Source of the DNA: an uncultured Clostridia bacterium | GTDB taxonomy: Bacteria; Bacillota; Clostridia; Oscillospirales; Acutalibacteraceae | Assembly: GCA_937907605.1 (NCBI GenBank) | Contig: CALCYI010000045.1 | Location: forward strand, 1 to 48,943 | Length of the DNA: 48,943 nt | Direction: 5' to 3' | Part shown: in pieces, positions 32,029 to 40,625 of the stretch | How the letters are laid out: each line of letters starts with the position of its first letter | Position numbering within the stretch: the first letter of the stretch is position 1 | Notes under the pieces: model-generated | Database searches by the model: none | Seen by the model: the letters and a program-made list of their open reading frames with translations, nothing else | Told to the model about the DNA's origin: nothing | Made by a program: the position numbers and the translations under genes

Positions 32029-33011
32029 TGGGTTATATATCCCCTGAAAAGCTAAACGAAGCGAAGCGCCTCGACCTTCTAACCTACCTTCAAAACTATG
32101 AGCCTGATAATCTTGTCAGGGTATCAACGGGTGTTTACTCCACCCGTGAACACGACAGCGTTAAGATTTCAAACGGTATGTGGTATCGCTGGTCGGCGGG
32201 CATCGGCGGGAGGTCAGCACTTGATTATTTAGTCAAAGTGAGGGAGTTATCCTTACCCGAAGCGGTAGAAAAAATACTCGGTAGTGTTGCCGAGCGCACA
32301 CCCGTTTGGGTAAAGACCGAACCGAAAAAGAAACCTAAAAAACTTCTTTTACCCGACCTTACGGACTACCCTGATACTGTTCCTCACTACCTTATGTATA
32401 ACAGAGGAATAGACTCAGAGGTGGTTGACTACTGCTTTGATAAAGGACTTATCTATGAAAGCCTACCCTACCATAACGCTGTTTTCGTTGGGTATGATGA
32501 GTATCATATACCTCGATACGCAGGGTTCAGAGCGAGCAACTCAGAACGCATAATGGGTGACTGCTCGGGTAGTAATAAGGAGTATTCCTTCCGCTTAATA
32601 GGTAGTGAACAGAGTAATAAAATTCACCTCTTTGAGTGTGCAATCGACCTGTTATCCTATGCAACCTTACTCAAAATTAAGGGTAGTAATTGGAAAGATT
32701 ACAACCTCATTTCTCTTTCCGGTGTGTACCAACCAAAGAAAGATATTACCCAAAGCAAGCTACCAATTACCCTTGTTAAATACCTGAAGGAGCATCCTCA
32801 TACGGATACAATCTACCTTCACTTTGACAATGATAGGACGGGCAGACTTGCTACCAAAGCCATTCAAACCATAATACCTAAAGATATAAAAGTGATTGAC
32901 AATCCCCCTCCTGTTGGAAAAGATGTCAACGCTTTTTTACTTTATCTGAGGGATTATGGGGTACCATTAACACAAAAATTTAAGGATATAAATCGGGAGA
33001 TTTCCAGATAA
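32028..33011 (+). CDS. DUF3991/Toprim-domain protein
   Basis: The 327-residue protein has an N-terminal primase-zinc-finger-like region lacking cysteines (GMWYRWSAGIGGRSALDYLV, about 51-70), then a DUF3991 segment (HYLMYNRGIDSEVVDYC). A Toprim-like domain follows, with FECAIDLLSYATLLK and TIYLHFDNDRTGRLATKAI (about 263-281), where DNDRTG is the acidic metal site. Such proteins are probably primase-related and help start replication of transferred DNA. It overlaps DUF3848 copy 2 by one base and ends just before the structured mobilisation spacer. Confidence 0.85.
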   Translation: MGYISPEKLNEAKRLDLLTYLQNYEPDNLVRVSTGVYSTREHDSVKISNGMWYRWSAGIGGRSALDYLVKVRELSLPEAVEKILGSVAERTPVWVKTEPKKKPKKLLLPDLTDYPDTVPHYLMYNRGIDSEVVDYCFDKGLIYESLPYHNAVFVGYDEYHIPRYAGFRASNSERIMGDCSGSNKEYSFRLIGSEQSNKIHLFECAIDLLSYATLLKIKGSNWKDYNLISLSGVYQPKKDITQSKLPITLVKYLKEHPHTDTIYLHFDNDRTGRLATKAIQTIIPKDIKVIDNPPPVGKDVNAFLLYLRDYGVPLTQKFKDINREISR

Positions 33012-33019
33012 TGCGAAGA

Positions 33020-33109
33020 AACGCATAAATGCGTTGCGTTGTCTTAACGAGCAGACCGTTTGTGCAGACAATCCGCCCAAACAGTGACTCGTTAGGGGAA
33101 ATCTCCCCT
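33020..33109 (+). other. Multi-hairpin non-coding segment, candidate oriT
   Basis: Three inverted repeats are packed in 90 bases: AACGCAT/ATGCGTT (33020-33035), TAACGAG/CTCGTTA (about 33045-33094) with inner GTTTG/CAAAC (33058-33062 with 33078-33082), and AGGGGA/TCCCCT (33094-33109). No U-run follows. The MobC and relaxase genes start about 560-890 bases downstream, the usual neighbourhood of an origin of transfer. A structured leader RNA is the alternative. Confidence 0.45.
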
Positions 33110-33140
33110 AAAACCTCTTGATAGAAAGGACAAAACCACA

Positions 33141-33293
33141 ATGAAACTTTTAATATTTTTAGTTGGCTTTATTCTCGGCGGTGCGTCAGGCATTATGACA
33201 ATGTGTCTTGTTCAGATTAACCGTGATACCGAAGAACAGTTAAGACGAGAGGAGGTGTTAAACAATGGAAATCAAAGTCAAGATTGTCAGTAA
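33141..33293 (+). CDS. DUF3789-like small membrane peptide
   Basis: A 50-residue frame, MKLLIFLVGFILGGASGIM then TMCLVQINRDTEEQLRREE, has one glycine-rich membrane helix and a charged tail, the layout of DUF3789 ICE peptides. AAAGGA lies 11 bases before the ATG. It overlaps the next gene by 29 bases. Confidence 0.65.
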   Translation: MKLLIFLVGFILGGASGIMTMCLVQINRDTEEQLRREEVLNNGNQSQDCQ

Positions 33294-33675
33294 TCCTGAT
33301 GTAAAAACTACGGAACATATTCCGCTTATGGAAATGCTTGTGAACTTTTCATCAGTGCTTGATGTTGAAGCGGAAAACCATTTCAAAATTTTAGGTGTCA
33401 TCGCTGATGCAATGGTTGAGAGATATTCATTTGAAATCTTCTCTCTGCTAATCGCTAATCATATCAGATACACTTATGAGAATTTTGATGACGGTGTTTA
33501 TTCAGACGAGGTACTTGCTTGGGCATTTCTCTATGATGAAATCTCCAACCTCCCCGTTGTCATTAACGGAACGGAATACTCGGAAAAAGATTTTATGCTT
33601 AAAGAGTGTCCGCCAAGTGATGTTGAGTTCTTTGCTTGGTACTGCATTGAAAAGTTGGTGAGCGAAGATGAATAA
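33265..33675 (+). CDS. ICE protein of unknown function before mobC
   Basis: The 136-residue acidic, mainly helical protein has a start (MEIKVKIVSN) inside the previous gene after GAGAGGAGGTGTTAAACA, an excellent ribosome site. It overlaps mobC by eight bases. Features are an aromatic C-terminal part (EFFAWYCIEKLV) and no known motif. Its place suggests a mobilisation accessory role. Confidence 0.65.
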   Translation: MEIKVKIVSNPDVKTTEHIPLMEMLVNFSSVLDVEAENHFKILGVIADAMVERYSFEIFSLLIANHIRYTYENFDDGVYSDEVLAWAFLYDEISNLPVVINGTEYSEKDFMLKECPPSDVEFFAWYCIEKLVSEDE

Positions 33676-34024
33676 CAAGGTTGTTCGCAGGTGCTTTCGT
33701 TTTTCAAAAGAAGAAAACGAAATGCTCAAAGCAAAGGCTGAAGCCGTTTGCGTTTCTGACTCTGCTCTTGTCCGTATGCTGATAAAAGGATGCGAACCAA
33801 AACCAAAACCCGAAGGCTTTAATGAGTGTGTTCATCAGCTTGCAAAACTCGGCGCTAATGTCGGTCAACTTCTTGCAAAGGCAAACTCTCTAAACTTTAT
33901 TGACACACCAACACTCATTTCATTGAGCAATAGTATTCAAACGCTCATTTCAGATATGACAGCGGTGTATATCAATCCTGAAAGAGTGAATAAAGATGGC
34001 AGTAACAAAACTATGGGAGGTTAG
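33668..34024 (+). CDS. Relaxosome protein MobC
   Basis: The 118-residue protein has an N-terminal ribbon-helix-helix-like stretch (VVRRCFRFSKEENEMLKAKA, residues 5-24) and the MobC signature HQLAKLGANVGQLLAKAN (about 57-74). MobC binds near oriT, opens the strands and guides the relaxase. It overlaps both neighbours, by eight bases upstream and 29 downstream with the relaxase gene, so stoichiometry is coupled. Confidence 0.9.
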   Translation: MNNKVVRRCFRFSKEENEMLKAKAEAVCVSDSALVRMLIKGCEPKPKPEGFNECVHQLAKLGANVGQLLAKANSLNFIDTPTLISLSNSIQTLISDMTAVYINPERVNKDGSNKTMGG

Positions 34025-35369
34025 AAACCGACTCGACCATGTAATTGATTATGCAACCAATAAAACTAAAACAGAGAACCCAAACTATTCCGAAGAAGAA
34101 TTGCAGGCGCTCAGCGATGTCCTTGCCTATGCAAAGGACGAGGAAAAAACTGAAAAGCAATTCTTTGTAACGGGTATTAACTGTTCTGCACAGCAAGCGA
34201 GGAACGAATTTGTCAGCGTCAAGAGAAACTATGACAAACTTGACGGCGTTCAGGCGTATCACGGATATATGAGTTTTAAGCAAGACGAGGTAACTCCTGA
34301 ACTTGCACATCAAATCGGAATTGCTTTTGCTTCTAAGGTATGGGGTGAGAGATTTCAGGTCGTTGTTACTACACATCTAAATTCCCGTTGCCTTCATAAT
34401 CACTTTGTAATAAATTCAATTTCTTTTGTTGACGGTAAGCGATTACAGAACAAAGAAAAGGCGTGGTTCATTTTTAGGCAGGTTGCTGATGAACTCTGTA
34501 AGGAGTATGAACTGTCGGTTATAGAAAAGCCTGAAAGAAATCGTGATCCATATTACTTGACTATGCAAAACAAAGCGGGTATGCCGACAAGGTACAATCT
34601 CGCCCGTGCAGCTGTTGATGAGGCTATTGCTCATAGCAGAACGCTGGGTGAATTTCAACAGCATTTGAGGGCAATGGGATACAGATACAATCTAAGTCCT
34701 AACCGAAAGTATTGGACAGTTACACCAAACGAGGACGGCAGAGCTATTCGTTTGTATCGTCTTGGCGATGAATACACTAACAGAAGAATTAAAGAGCGTA
34801 TACAAGAGAACGCACGAAACAGAACCTTTCTGAAAGGCTTTACGGGATACACACCGCCGCCGTATCATCCGCAGTACGATATTCGCAGAGTAAAAGGCAG
34901 TCTATATAATCTCTATCTTTACTACTGCTATCGGCTCGGATACTTTGACAAGCCGGAAGAAAGGCAAACACCGCATAAACTTCATTATCTCTTGCGAAAG
35001 GACTTAATGAAGGTTGAAAAATATTCACAAGAAGCAAGGCTGCTCGGTAAGCATCACATTGAAACTACCGAGCAGCTTGTTTCGTATAAAGAGTCTTGTG
35101 AAAAGGAAATGGAAGCCTTAACTACTGAACGAAAACACCTGAGAAATAATGAAAGGCATAAAGGCATAAGCGAGGTTGAGCGTTCAGAGATTAAAGATAA
35201 AATTTCAAATATTTCACAAAGGCTCGGCGAACTCCGCAAGGAGATTTCACTCTGCGAGGATATTGCTGCACGTTCCCAAGATTTAGAAAAGCGAGTAGAG
35301 CAAATCCGAACAGATGATGAAAGAGCACCAAAACAAAAGGAGGAAAAGTCTTATGAGCAGCTCAAGTGA
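33996..35369 (+). CDS. MOBP-type relaxase (MobA/VirD2 family)
   Basis: The 457-residue protein has the relaxase core at its N-terminus: HVIDYATN with the likely catalytic Tyr (about 19), AYHGYMSF (motif II, about 88), and the metal-binding histidines in TTHLNSRCLHNHFVIN (motif III, about 126-141). It should nick oriT and stay bound to the 5' end for transfer. The C-terminal 120 residues are coiled coil, probably contacting the coupling protein. The ATG lies in mobC; 17 bases of its 3' end overlap the PcfB gene. Confidence 0.93.
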   Translation: MAVTKLWEVRNRLDHVIDYATNKTKTENPNYSEEELQALSDVLAYAKDEEKTEKQFFVTGINCSAQQARNEFVSVKRNYDKLDGVQAYHGYMSFKQDEVTPELAHQIGIAFASKVWGERFQVVVTTHLNSRCLHNHFVINSISFVDGKRLQNKEKAWFIFRQVADELCKEYELSVIEKPERNRDPYYLTMQNKAGMPTRYNLARAAVDEAIAHSRTLGEFQQHLRAMGYRYNLSPNRKYWTVTPNEDGRAIRLYRLGDEYTNRRIKERIQENARNRTFLKGFTGYTPPPYHPQYDIRRVKGSLYNLYLYYCYRLGYFDKPEERQTPHKLHYLLRKDLMKVEKYSQEARLLGKHHIETTEQLVSYKESCEKEMEALTTERKHLRNNERHKGISEVERSEIKDKISNISQRLGELRKEISLCEDIAARSQDLEKRVEQIRTDDERAPKQKEEKSYEQLK

Positions 35370-36153
35370 TGCAGCCGAACAGGTAGTGAGATTATCTCTT
35401 GAGGGCGTTGAGGTTGCTGCAAAGATTACGGGCGAAGCGGCCCGTGATATTGCAGGACTTTTAATTGCTGCCCTTAAAAATCCGAAAAGCTCAAAAACAA
35501 AAGGTAAAACAAGGCTTACCAAAATGCTCAAATCAGGTAAAGAACTCAAAGTTTTCTCCATCTCACAAAAGGACTTGGAAAAGTTTACCCGTAACGCAAA
35601 GAAATACGGTGTTCTTTATACAGTCCTTCGTGATAAGACTTCCACCGATAAAACAGCCGAGGTTGATATTATCGCAAGAGCCGAGGACAGTTCTAAAATT
35701 CAGAGAATTATTGAACGCTTCGGTCTTAATCTTACCGATGATGAAAAGGCTACTATCGTTAATGAGTCGGAGAAAGAGCTTGCCCAGCGTAAAGTAAAGG
35801 AAAAGGATAAGCCTGAAAAGAGCAAGGCAGACTTGATTACCGAACAGGCTCTCGGCAAGCCTATTCAAAGGGAGGAGAACGAAACAGAAAACCCTTCCTT
35901 AGCAAAGACAGAAAAAAGCCCTCTGTCCGAGCAAAATTCGTTGAATACGCAGAAACCAAAAACGCTCTCTGATAAGGGTGCTGCCAAAGAATCTGTAAGG
36001 GAAAAGATTGACCATTACAGAGTACAGATTAAGAAGCAGAAGGAACAGCAGAAGGCGCTTGACATTGAGGTTGATGAGCCGAAGAAAACCACGCCGAAGG
36101 TTATCGAGCATAAGCAACCCGACATCAAAATTAAAGATAAAAAAGAGAGGTAA
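35353..36153 (+). CDS. PcfB-family protein
   Basis: Starting at MSSSSDAAEQVVRLSLEG (ATG 35353, AAAAGGAGG upstream) the protein is 266 residues. An N-terminal PcfB/DUF3801 domain (about 1-140; KITGEAARDIAGLLIAAL and FSISQKDLEKFTRNAKKYGV) is followed by a Lys/Glu-rich disordered tail. In Enterococcus pCF10, PcfB-type proteins act with the relaxase and coupling protein. The longer frame from 35314 lies in the relaxase gene and lacks a ribosome site. Confidence 0.87.
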   Translation: MSSSSDAAEQVVRLSLEGVEVAAKITGEAARDIAGLLIAALKNPKSSKTKGKTRLTKMLKSGKELKVFSISQKDLEKFTRNAKKYGVLYTVLRDKTSTDKTAEVDIIARAEDSSKIQRIIERFGLNLTDDEKATIVNESEKELAQRKVKEKDKPEKSKADLITEQALGKPIQREENETENPSLAKTEKSPLSEQNSLNTQKPKTLSDKGAAKESVREKIDHYRVQIKKQKEQQKALDIEVDEPKKTTPKVIEHKQPDIKIKDKKER

Positions 36154-36158
36154 AAATT

Positions 36159-37064
36159 ATGGCTAACTACCATCCGAAGCGTAACGGCTTCAACAGAAAC
36201 AAATCAAATGAACCCCGTCAGCAGATGACAAAGGAGGAATACGCTCTCAAAAAGGAAGAAGAGCGTAATGCCGCCTACTCAATGATTGACGAAGGCTTCA
36301 ACAACATTCTTCAGAGTCCGGAAAGTTTTATGCAGTATCTTGATACTCAGGCAAGGCTTGACAGATACTCAGTTGCAAACACGGTTCTCATTATGCAGCA
36401 GCTTCCCGAAGCAACGCAGCTTAAGGACTATAAGGATTGGAGCGAAACGGGCGTTACCGTTAAGCGTGGTTCAAAGAGCCTTATGATTCTTGAACCGAAG
36501 GAATACTCCCGTGAAAACGGTTCTGTCGGTATTTCCTACAATGTGAAAAGAGTCTTTGATATTTCACAGACCAATTCACGCAGAAGGAATGCTTCTACTG
36601 TTAATCACGATCCGGCAAAAATTGTTTCGGCTATGCTTGAAACAAGTCAGATTGACTATGAAATCTCTGACAAGATTCCGATTGAAAATGCTGCGGCTTA
36701 CTATGAGCCTGAAAGCAATATGCTTCTTGTCAGAGAGAATGTCGGTGACGCAACAAAACTCTTTCAGGCAGTTGCACAGGAACTCTCTCTTGCAGAGATT
36801 GCCTATAACAGCGATTCTTACAGCAGAAGCGAAGCACTCTATCCCGCAAAATGTGCCGCATATATGCTTTGCAGAAAGTACGGTATCGACACGAAGGGCA
36901 TTGACATTGCTTCCCCGCCGAAAGAGTGGGCAGACCTTGACAACAACGGTATCCGTGAAAAACTCACAATGGCAAGAGATTCCGTCAATGAAATCGGCTC
37001 AAAGGTTTATTCTGAACTTAACAAGGACAGAGAAGCCAGAAGCAATGACGATATGGAAAGATAA
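36159..37064 (+). CDS. ArdC-like protein with degenerate zincin site
   Basis: The 301-residue protein has an ArdC-N-like ssDNA-binding domain (NTVLIMQQLPEATQLKDYKD, about 68-87; VKRGSKSLMILEP) and a C-terminal region where a metallopeptidase HExxH would be expected. Here the helix reads AVAQELSLAEIAY, so the metal-binding histidines are absent and only the Glu remains. It probably binds and shields incoming single-stranded DNA without peptidase activity. It is five bases after PcfB. Confidence 0.72.
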   Translation: MANYHPKRNGFNRNKSNEPRQQMTKEEYALKKEEERNAAYSMIDEGFNNILQSPESFMQYLDTQARLDRYSVANTVLIMQQLPEATQLKDYKDWSETGVTVKRGSKSLMILEPKEYSRENGSVGISYNVKRVFDISQTNSRRRNASTVNHDPAKIVSAMLETSQIDYEISDKIPIENAAAYYEPESNMLLVRENVGDATKLFQAVAQELSLAEIAYNSDSYSRSEALYPAKCAAYMLCRKYGIDTKGIDIASPPKEWADLDNNGIREKLTMARDSVNEIGSKVYSELNKDREARSNDDMER

Positions 37065-37076
37065 TGAGGTGTCATT

Positions 37077-37277
37077 ATGGTAAGGCTTTATCATCTTGCG
37101 CTTGACGGTGAGGAACACAGCCTGCTTTTGCGTGGTCTTGACAGCCTCAAAGATGAACTGAAAAACGGCAAGGATATGGAGGATTGCATTGAAGCAGTAA
37201 ACAAACTCATTGTAAAGGTTGGTAAAGCACCCGTAAAAAAGTTTAAGGTCATTGAAAGGGATAACGATGCGAGATAA
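37077..37277 (+). CDS. Small ICE protein before virD4
   Basis: The 66-residue protein is helical with two clusters of Lys (MVRLYHLALDGEEHSLLLRG, then KKFKVIERDNDAR). Its last 11 bases overlap the coupling-protein start. A GAGGTGTCATT ribosome site precedes it. No family is recognised. Confidence 0.6.
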   Translation: MVRLYHLALDGEEHSLLLRGLDSLKDELKNGKDMEDCIEAVNKLIVKVGKAPVKKFKVIERDNDAR

Positions 37278-39057
37278 CAATCGCAAATCAATCTTTATCA
37301 TTGCTCTTATCGGTATTCTACCAGTCATATGGCTCGGCTTGGTAATAGCGCCGCATACAAGCGGCGGACTTCTTGAAATGCTTTCTGCTTTAACAGAAGC
37401 GATGGAAAATCCGCTGAATATATCATTATGTGAGGACAGCCTAAAAACTGTCCTCATTGTTTTGATGATATACGCTTTATCTATCGGCGTTGCAGTTGCA
37501 AGTATGAGAAATTACCGTAAGGGCGAAGAACACGGCTCGGCAAAGTGGGGTAACAAACACACTATAAGAAAAAAATATGAGCAAAAACCAAAGTCCAATA
37601 ACAAGATACTCACAAATGAGGTATGTATGGGACTTAATGCAAAGGCTCATATGAGAAACCTCAACACACTTGTTGCAGGCGGCTCCGGTGCAGGTAAAAC
37701 CTTCTTCTTTGCAAAACCGAATATTATGCAGTGCAACTGTTCCTTTGTGGTAACAGACCCAAAAGGTGAAATCGTCAGGGACACAGGCGCTATGTTAAAG
37801 GCTAACGGCTATGAGGTTATTGTTGTTGATTTAATCAATATGGAGCGTAGTCATTGCTACAATCCCTTTAAGTATTTGATGAACGATAACGATGTGCAAA
37901 GGCTTGTAACAAACCTTTTCAAAAGCACCACTCCAAAAGGCTCACAGAGTAACGACCCGTTTTGGGATACGGCTGCTCAAATGCTTTTGCTTGCCTTGAT
38001 ATTTTACCTTGTTTATGAGGCACCAGAAGATGAACAAAACTTTGCTATGGTAATGGAAATGTTAAGGGCTGCCGACATTGATGAAGAAGCAGGCAATTTC
38101 GATAGCCCACTTGATATGCTTTTTGATGATTTGGAATCTGACAATCCAAATCATATTGCTCTTAAATATTACCGAGCATATCACTCAGGTTCAGCAAAAA
38201 CGCTTAAATCTATTCAGGTAACATTAGCGGCAAGGCTTGAAAAGTTTAATCTTGATAGCCTTGCTTCTATGACCTCTTATGACGAGCTTGACTTACAAAC
38301 GCTCGGCGAAAGAAAAGTAGCGTTATTTGCCGTTATTCCCGATAACGATACAAGCTTTAATTTCCTTATTTCTATCCTATACACTCAACTTTTTCAACAG
38401 CTTTTCTATGCTGCCGACAGTATCTACAAGGGAGCGTTACCAATGCCCGTTCATTTCTGTATGGACGAATTTGCCAACATATCGCTTCCCGATGATTTTG
38501 ACAAGATACTGTCCGTAATGCGTTCAAGAGGTGTATCCGTATCCATCATTATTCAGAATATGGCACAGCTCAAAGCATTATTTGAAAAGCAATGGGAAAG
38601 CATTGTTGGTAACTGTGATGAGTTTCTTTATCTCGGCGGTAATGAGCAATCAACACACAAGTATGTTTCGGAACTGCTCGGTAAGGAAACAATTGACACA
38701 AACACCTATGGTAAGAGTATGGGTAGGAACGGAAATTACTCAACGAATTATCAGATAACAGGCAGAGAGTTAATGACACCAGATGAGGTTCGTATGCTTG
38801 ATAACAAATACTGCATTTTATTCATTCGTGGCGAGCGACCAATTCTTGACCTTAAATACAATATACGAAACCATCCGAACTTTGCTTTAACGGAGGATGG
38901 CGGTGCAGCACCATATATTCACGGCGATGTTGACAAAGATGTCGCCACCATTTCTTTTCTTGGTACATCTGTTGATGATTTACCTGATACAGACGAAGCC
39001 GAGAACAACCTTGAACTTCTCACAGAAGAAGAACTTGAAACTATTTTTAACATTTAA
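37267..39057 (+). CDS. VirD4/TraG-family type IV coupling ATPase
   Basis: From ATG 37267 (AAAGGG upstream) the protein is 596 residues. Two N-terminal membrane helices (about 10-28 and 60-78) are followed by Walker A in VAGGSGAGKTFFF (about 138-150), TDPKGEIVRDTG and Walker B in VHFCMDEFANI (about 394-404), with the C-terminal RGERPILDLKYN. It is the ATP-driven pump linking the relaxosome to the secretion channel. The five-codon longer TTG frame is not preferred. Confidence 0.95.
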   Translation: MRDNNRKSIFIIALIGILPVIWLGLVIAPHTSGGLLEMLSALTEAMENPLNISLCEDSLKTVLIVLMIYALSIGVAVASMRNYRKGEEHGSAKWGNKHTIRKKYEQKPKSNNKILTNEVCMGLNAKAHMRNLNTLVAGGSGAGKTFFFAKPNIMQCNCSFVVTDPKGEIVRDTGAMLKANGYEVIVVDLINMERSHCYNPFKYLMNDNDVQRLVTNLFKSTTPKGSQSNDPFWDTAAQMLLLALIFYLVYEAPEDEQNFAMVMEMLRAADIDEEAGNFDSPLDMLFDDLESDNPNHIALKYYRAYHSGSAKTLKSIQVTLAARLEKFNLDSLASMTSYDELDLQTLGERKVALFAVIPDNDTSFNFLISILYTQLFQQLFYAADSIYKGALPMPVHFCMDEFANISLPDDFDKILSVMRSRGVSVSIIIQNMAQLKALFEKQWESIVGNCDEFLYLGGNEQSTHKYVSELLGKETIDTNTYGKSMGRNGNYSTNYQITGRELMTPDEVRMLDNKYCILFIRGERPILDLKYNIRNHPNFALTEDGGAAPYIHGDVDKDVATISFLGTSVDDLPDTDEAENNLELLTEEELETIFNI

Positions 39058-39071
39058 CGGAGGTAACTTTA

Positions 39072-39422
39072 ATGAAAAAGTTAATCAAAAAGTCTGAAAG
39101 ACTTAACACACGCAGAGAGCCGATGTCAAAGAAAACAAAGGCTCTCTTTTCTGTTTTTGCAGCGATTGTATTCACTCTTTGCTGCACGAGCATTACGGCT
39201 TTTGCCGCAGGAGATCCTATCTCGGTAGTAAACAACTTATCCACCTTTATTTTCGGTCTTATCCGTGCGATTGGTCTTATCATTCTCGGCTTCGGTATCG
39301 TGCAGGTAGGCTTATCGCTGAAATCTCACGATCCGTCACAGAGAGCAAACGGACTTCTCACTCTTGCAGGCGGTGTTGTTATTACCTTTGCAAAGGAAAT
39401 CCTTAACCTTATCACAGGCTGA
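39072..39422 (+). CDS. Maff2-family mobile element membrane protein
   Basis: The 116-residue protein has a basic leader, a hydrophobic helix ending AFAAGD (about 28-48), then two membrane helices with LIRAIGLIILGFGIVQVGLS and RANGLLTLAGGVVITFAKEI, the Maff2 pattern and similar to VirB2-like small subunits. It is probably a membrane subunit of the transfer channel. CGGAGGTAACTTTA precedes the ATG; a shorter start at MSKKTKAL is possible. Confidence 0.87.
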   Translation: MKKLIKKSERLNTRREPMSKKTKALFSVFAAIVFTLCCTSITAFAAGDPISVVNNLSTFIFGLIRAIGLIILGFGIVQVGLSLKSHDPSQRANGLLTLAGGVVITFAKEILNLITG

Positions 39423-39432
39423 ACAAAAACAA

Positions 39433-39458
39433 AGGGCAGGCCTGAAAAGGCTTGCCCT
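39433..39458 (+). other. Intercistronic hairpin
   Basis: AGGGCAGGCCT pairs with AGGCTTGCCCT (one G-T pair) around GAAA. There is no T-run; the AAAGGAGG of the next gene follows within six bases. It may control translation or mRNA stability and need not terminate. Confidence 0.65.
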
Positions 39459-39476
39459 AATCAAAGGAGGTAAACT

Positions 39477-40313
39477 ATGTCAGACAACTGGGTAGTACAA
39501 AACCTTGAAAACGCCCTTGAAACTTGGAATAACAAGTTAAATGAAATCTGGTCTTTACTGACACAATCTCCACAAGACTTTAAAGGCGGAAGCATTTGGA
39601 CAACAATCGTCAACATTAACGGTGCATTGCAGGCTATCGGTCTTGCTTTACTTGTGCTGTTTTTCGTTGTCGGAATGGTTAAAACCTGCGGTTCCTTCGC
39701 AGAGGTTAAGAAGCCTGAGCACGCATTAAAACTCTTTGTGCGATTTGCCATTGCAAAAGGCATGGTAACCTACGGCATGGAGTTAATGCTTGCAATATTT
39801 AATATCATTCAGGGTGTAATATCAACCATTATGACAACATCGGGATTGTCCGGTGCTACTACAACAACCTTGCCAAGTGAAATGGTTACGGCGATTGAGG
39901 ATTGCAGTTTTCTTGAAAGTATACCGCTGTGGGCGGTAACGCTTATCGGCGGTCTTTTAATAACTGTATTATCTTTTATCCTTATTCTTACCGTTTACGG
40001 CAGGTTCTTTAAGCTGTATATGTATACGGCATTAGCGCCAATTCCGCTTTCCACCTTTGCAGGAGAACCGACACAGAATATCGGCAAATCTTTTCTTAAA
40101 TCATATTGCGGCGTATTGCTTGAAGGTGCAGTTATTATTCTTGCTTGCGTTATCTTTTCGCTTTATGCGTCAAGTCCGCCGCAAGTGGATGCAAACGCAG
40201 CAGCCGTTACAATGGTTTGGAAATATATCGGCGAGCTTGCCTTTAATATGCTTGTTCTTGTCGGTACAGTTAAGATGTCAGACAGAATAATTCACGAGAT
40301 GATGGGCTTATAA
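39477..40313 (+). CDS. VirB6/TrbL-like conjugal transfer membrane protein (CD1112 family)
   Basis: The 278-residue polytopic protein has about six membrane helices, with NGALQAIGLALLVLFFVVGM (about 44-63), AVTLIGGLLITVLSFILILT (about 156-175), then YTALAPIPLSTFAGEPTQNI (about 185-204) before SYCGVLLEGAVIILACVIFS. That last combination is typical of VirB6/TrbL-like ICE proteins. It forms the inner-membrane part of the transfer channel. An AAAGGAGG ribosome site precedes it. Confidence 0.9.
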   Translation: MSDNWVVQNLENALETWNNKLNEIWSLLTQSPQDFKGGSIWTTIVNINGALQAIGLALLVLFFVVGMVKTCGSFAEVKKPEHALKLFVRFAIAKGMVTYGMELMLAIFNIIQGVISTIMTTSGLSGATTTTLPSEMVTAIEDCSFLESIPLWAVTLIGGLLITVLSFILILTVYGRFFKLYMYTALAPIPLSTFAGEPTQNIGKSFLKSYCGVLLEGAVIILACVIFSLYASSPPQVDANAAAVTMVWKYIGELAFNMLVLVGTVKMSDRIIHEMMGL

Positions 40314-40353
40314 TTAAAGGTTAGGGTAATTTACACCTAAATTTCAATTCAAA

Positions 40354-40406
40354 AGGAACGATTCCTAATTCTTGAAAAAAAGTAAAAGTTTTAGGATTGC
40401 GTTCCT
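40354..40406. repeat. Long imperfect inverted repeat upstream of the cargo gene
   Basis: AGGAACGATTCCTAA pairs with TTAGGATTGCGTTCCT around an A-rich loop. It lies in the 312-bp spacer between VirB6 and the AAA gene. It may terminate VirB6 transcripts, or be the edge of the inserted cargo. Confidence 0.55.
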
Positions 40407-40488
40407 AATTGTTGTCAACAAAATGCTAATAAGTGTCATTTTTGCAACAGTTTACTGCATTTTTGGTATGTATTTTGCGTTTATATTT

Positions 40489-40518
40489 AAAAGTTGAGTA
40501 ACAAGTTACCCAACTTTT
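40489..40518. repeat. Second inverted repeat upstream of the cargo gene
   Basis: AAAAGTTGAGTAAC and GTTACCCAACTTTT form a 14-base arm repeat with one mismatch and a two-base centre. It sits 38 bases before the -35 box of the AAA gene and could be an operator. The rest of 40314-40625 shows only the promoter. Confidence 0.6.
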
Positions 40519-40556
40519 AAATGTAGTATTAGCTTGGTGTTTGCAAAGAATAAATA

Positions 40557-40585
40557 TTGACAGCAAGAAAAAAATGTGGTAATCT
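40557..40585 (+). promoter_or_regulatory. Promoter of the AAA/DUF4143 gene
   Basis: TTGACA (40557-40562) and TAATCT (40580-40585) are 17 bp apart, 40 bases before the ATG. It gives the cargo gene transcription independent of the conjugation operon. Confidence 0.6.
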
Positions 40586-40625
40586 AATATCGATGTTAGA
40601 TTTACGCGTTTTGTGAGGTGCTAAT

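Noticed and set aside
33011..33028. Five-residue ORF overlapping the Toprim gene stop
   Set aside because: No spaced ribosome site, and it sits in the structured spacer; chance is enough to explain it.
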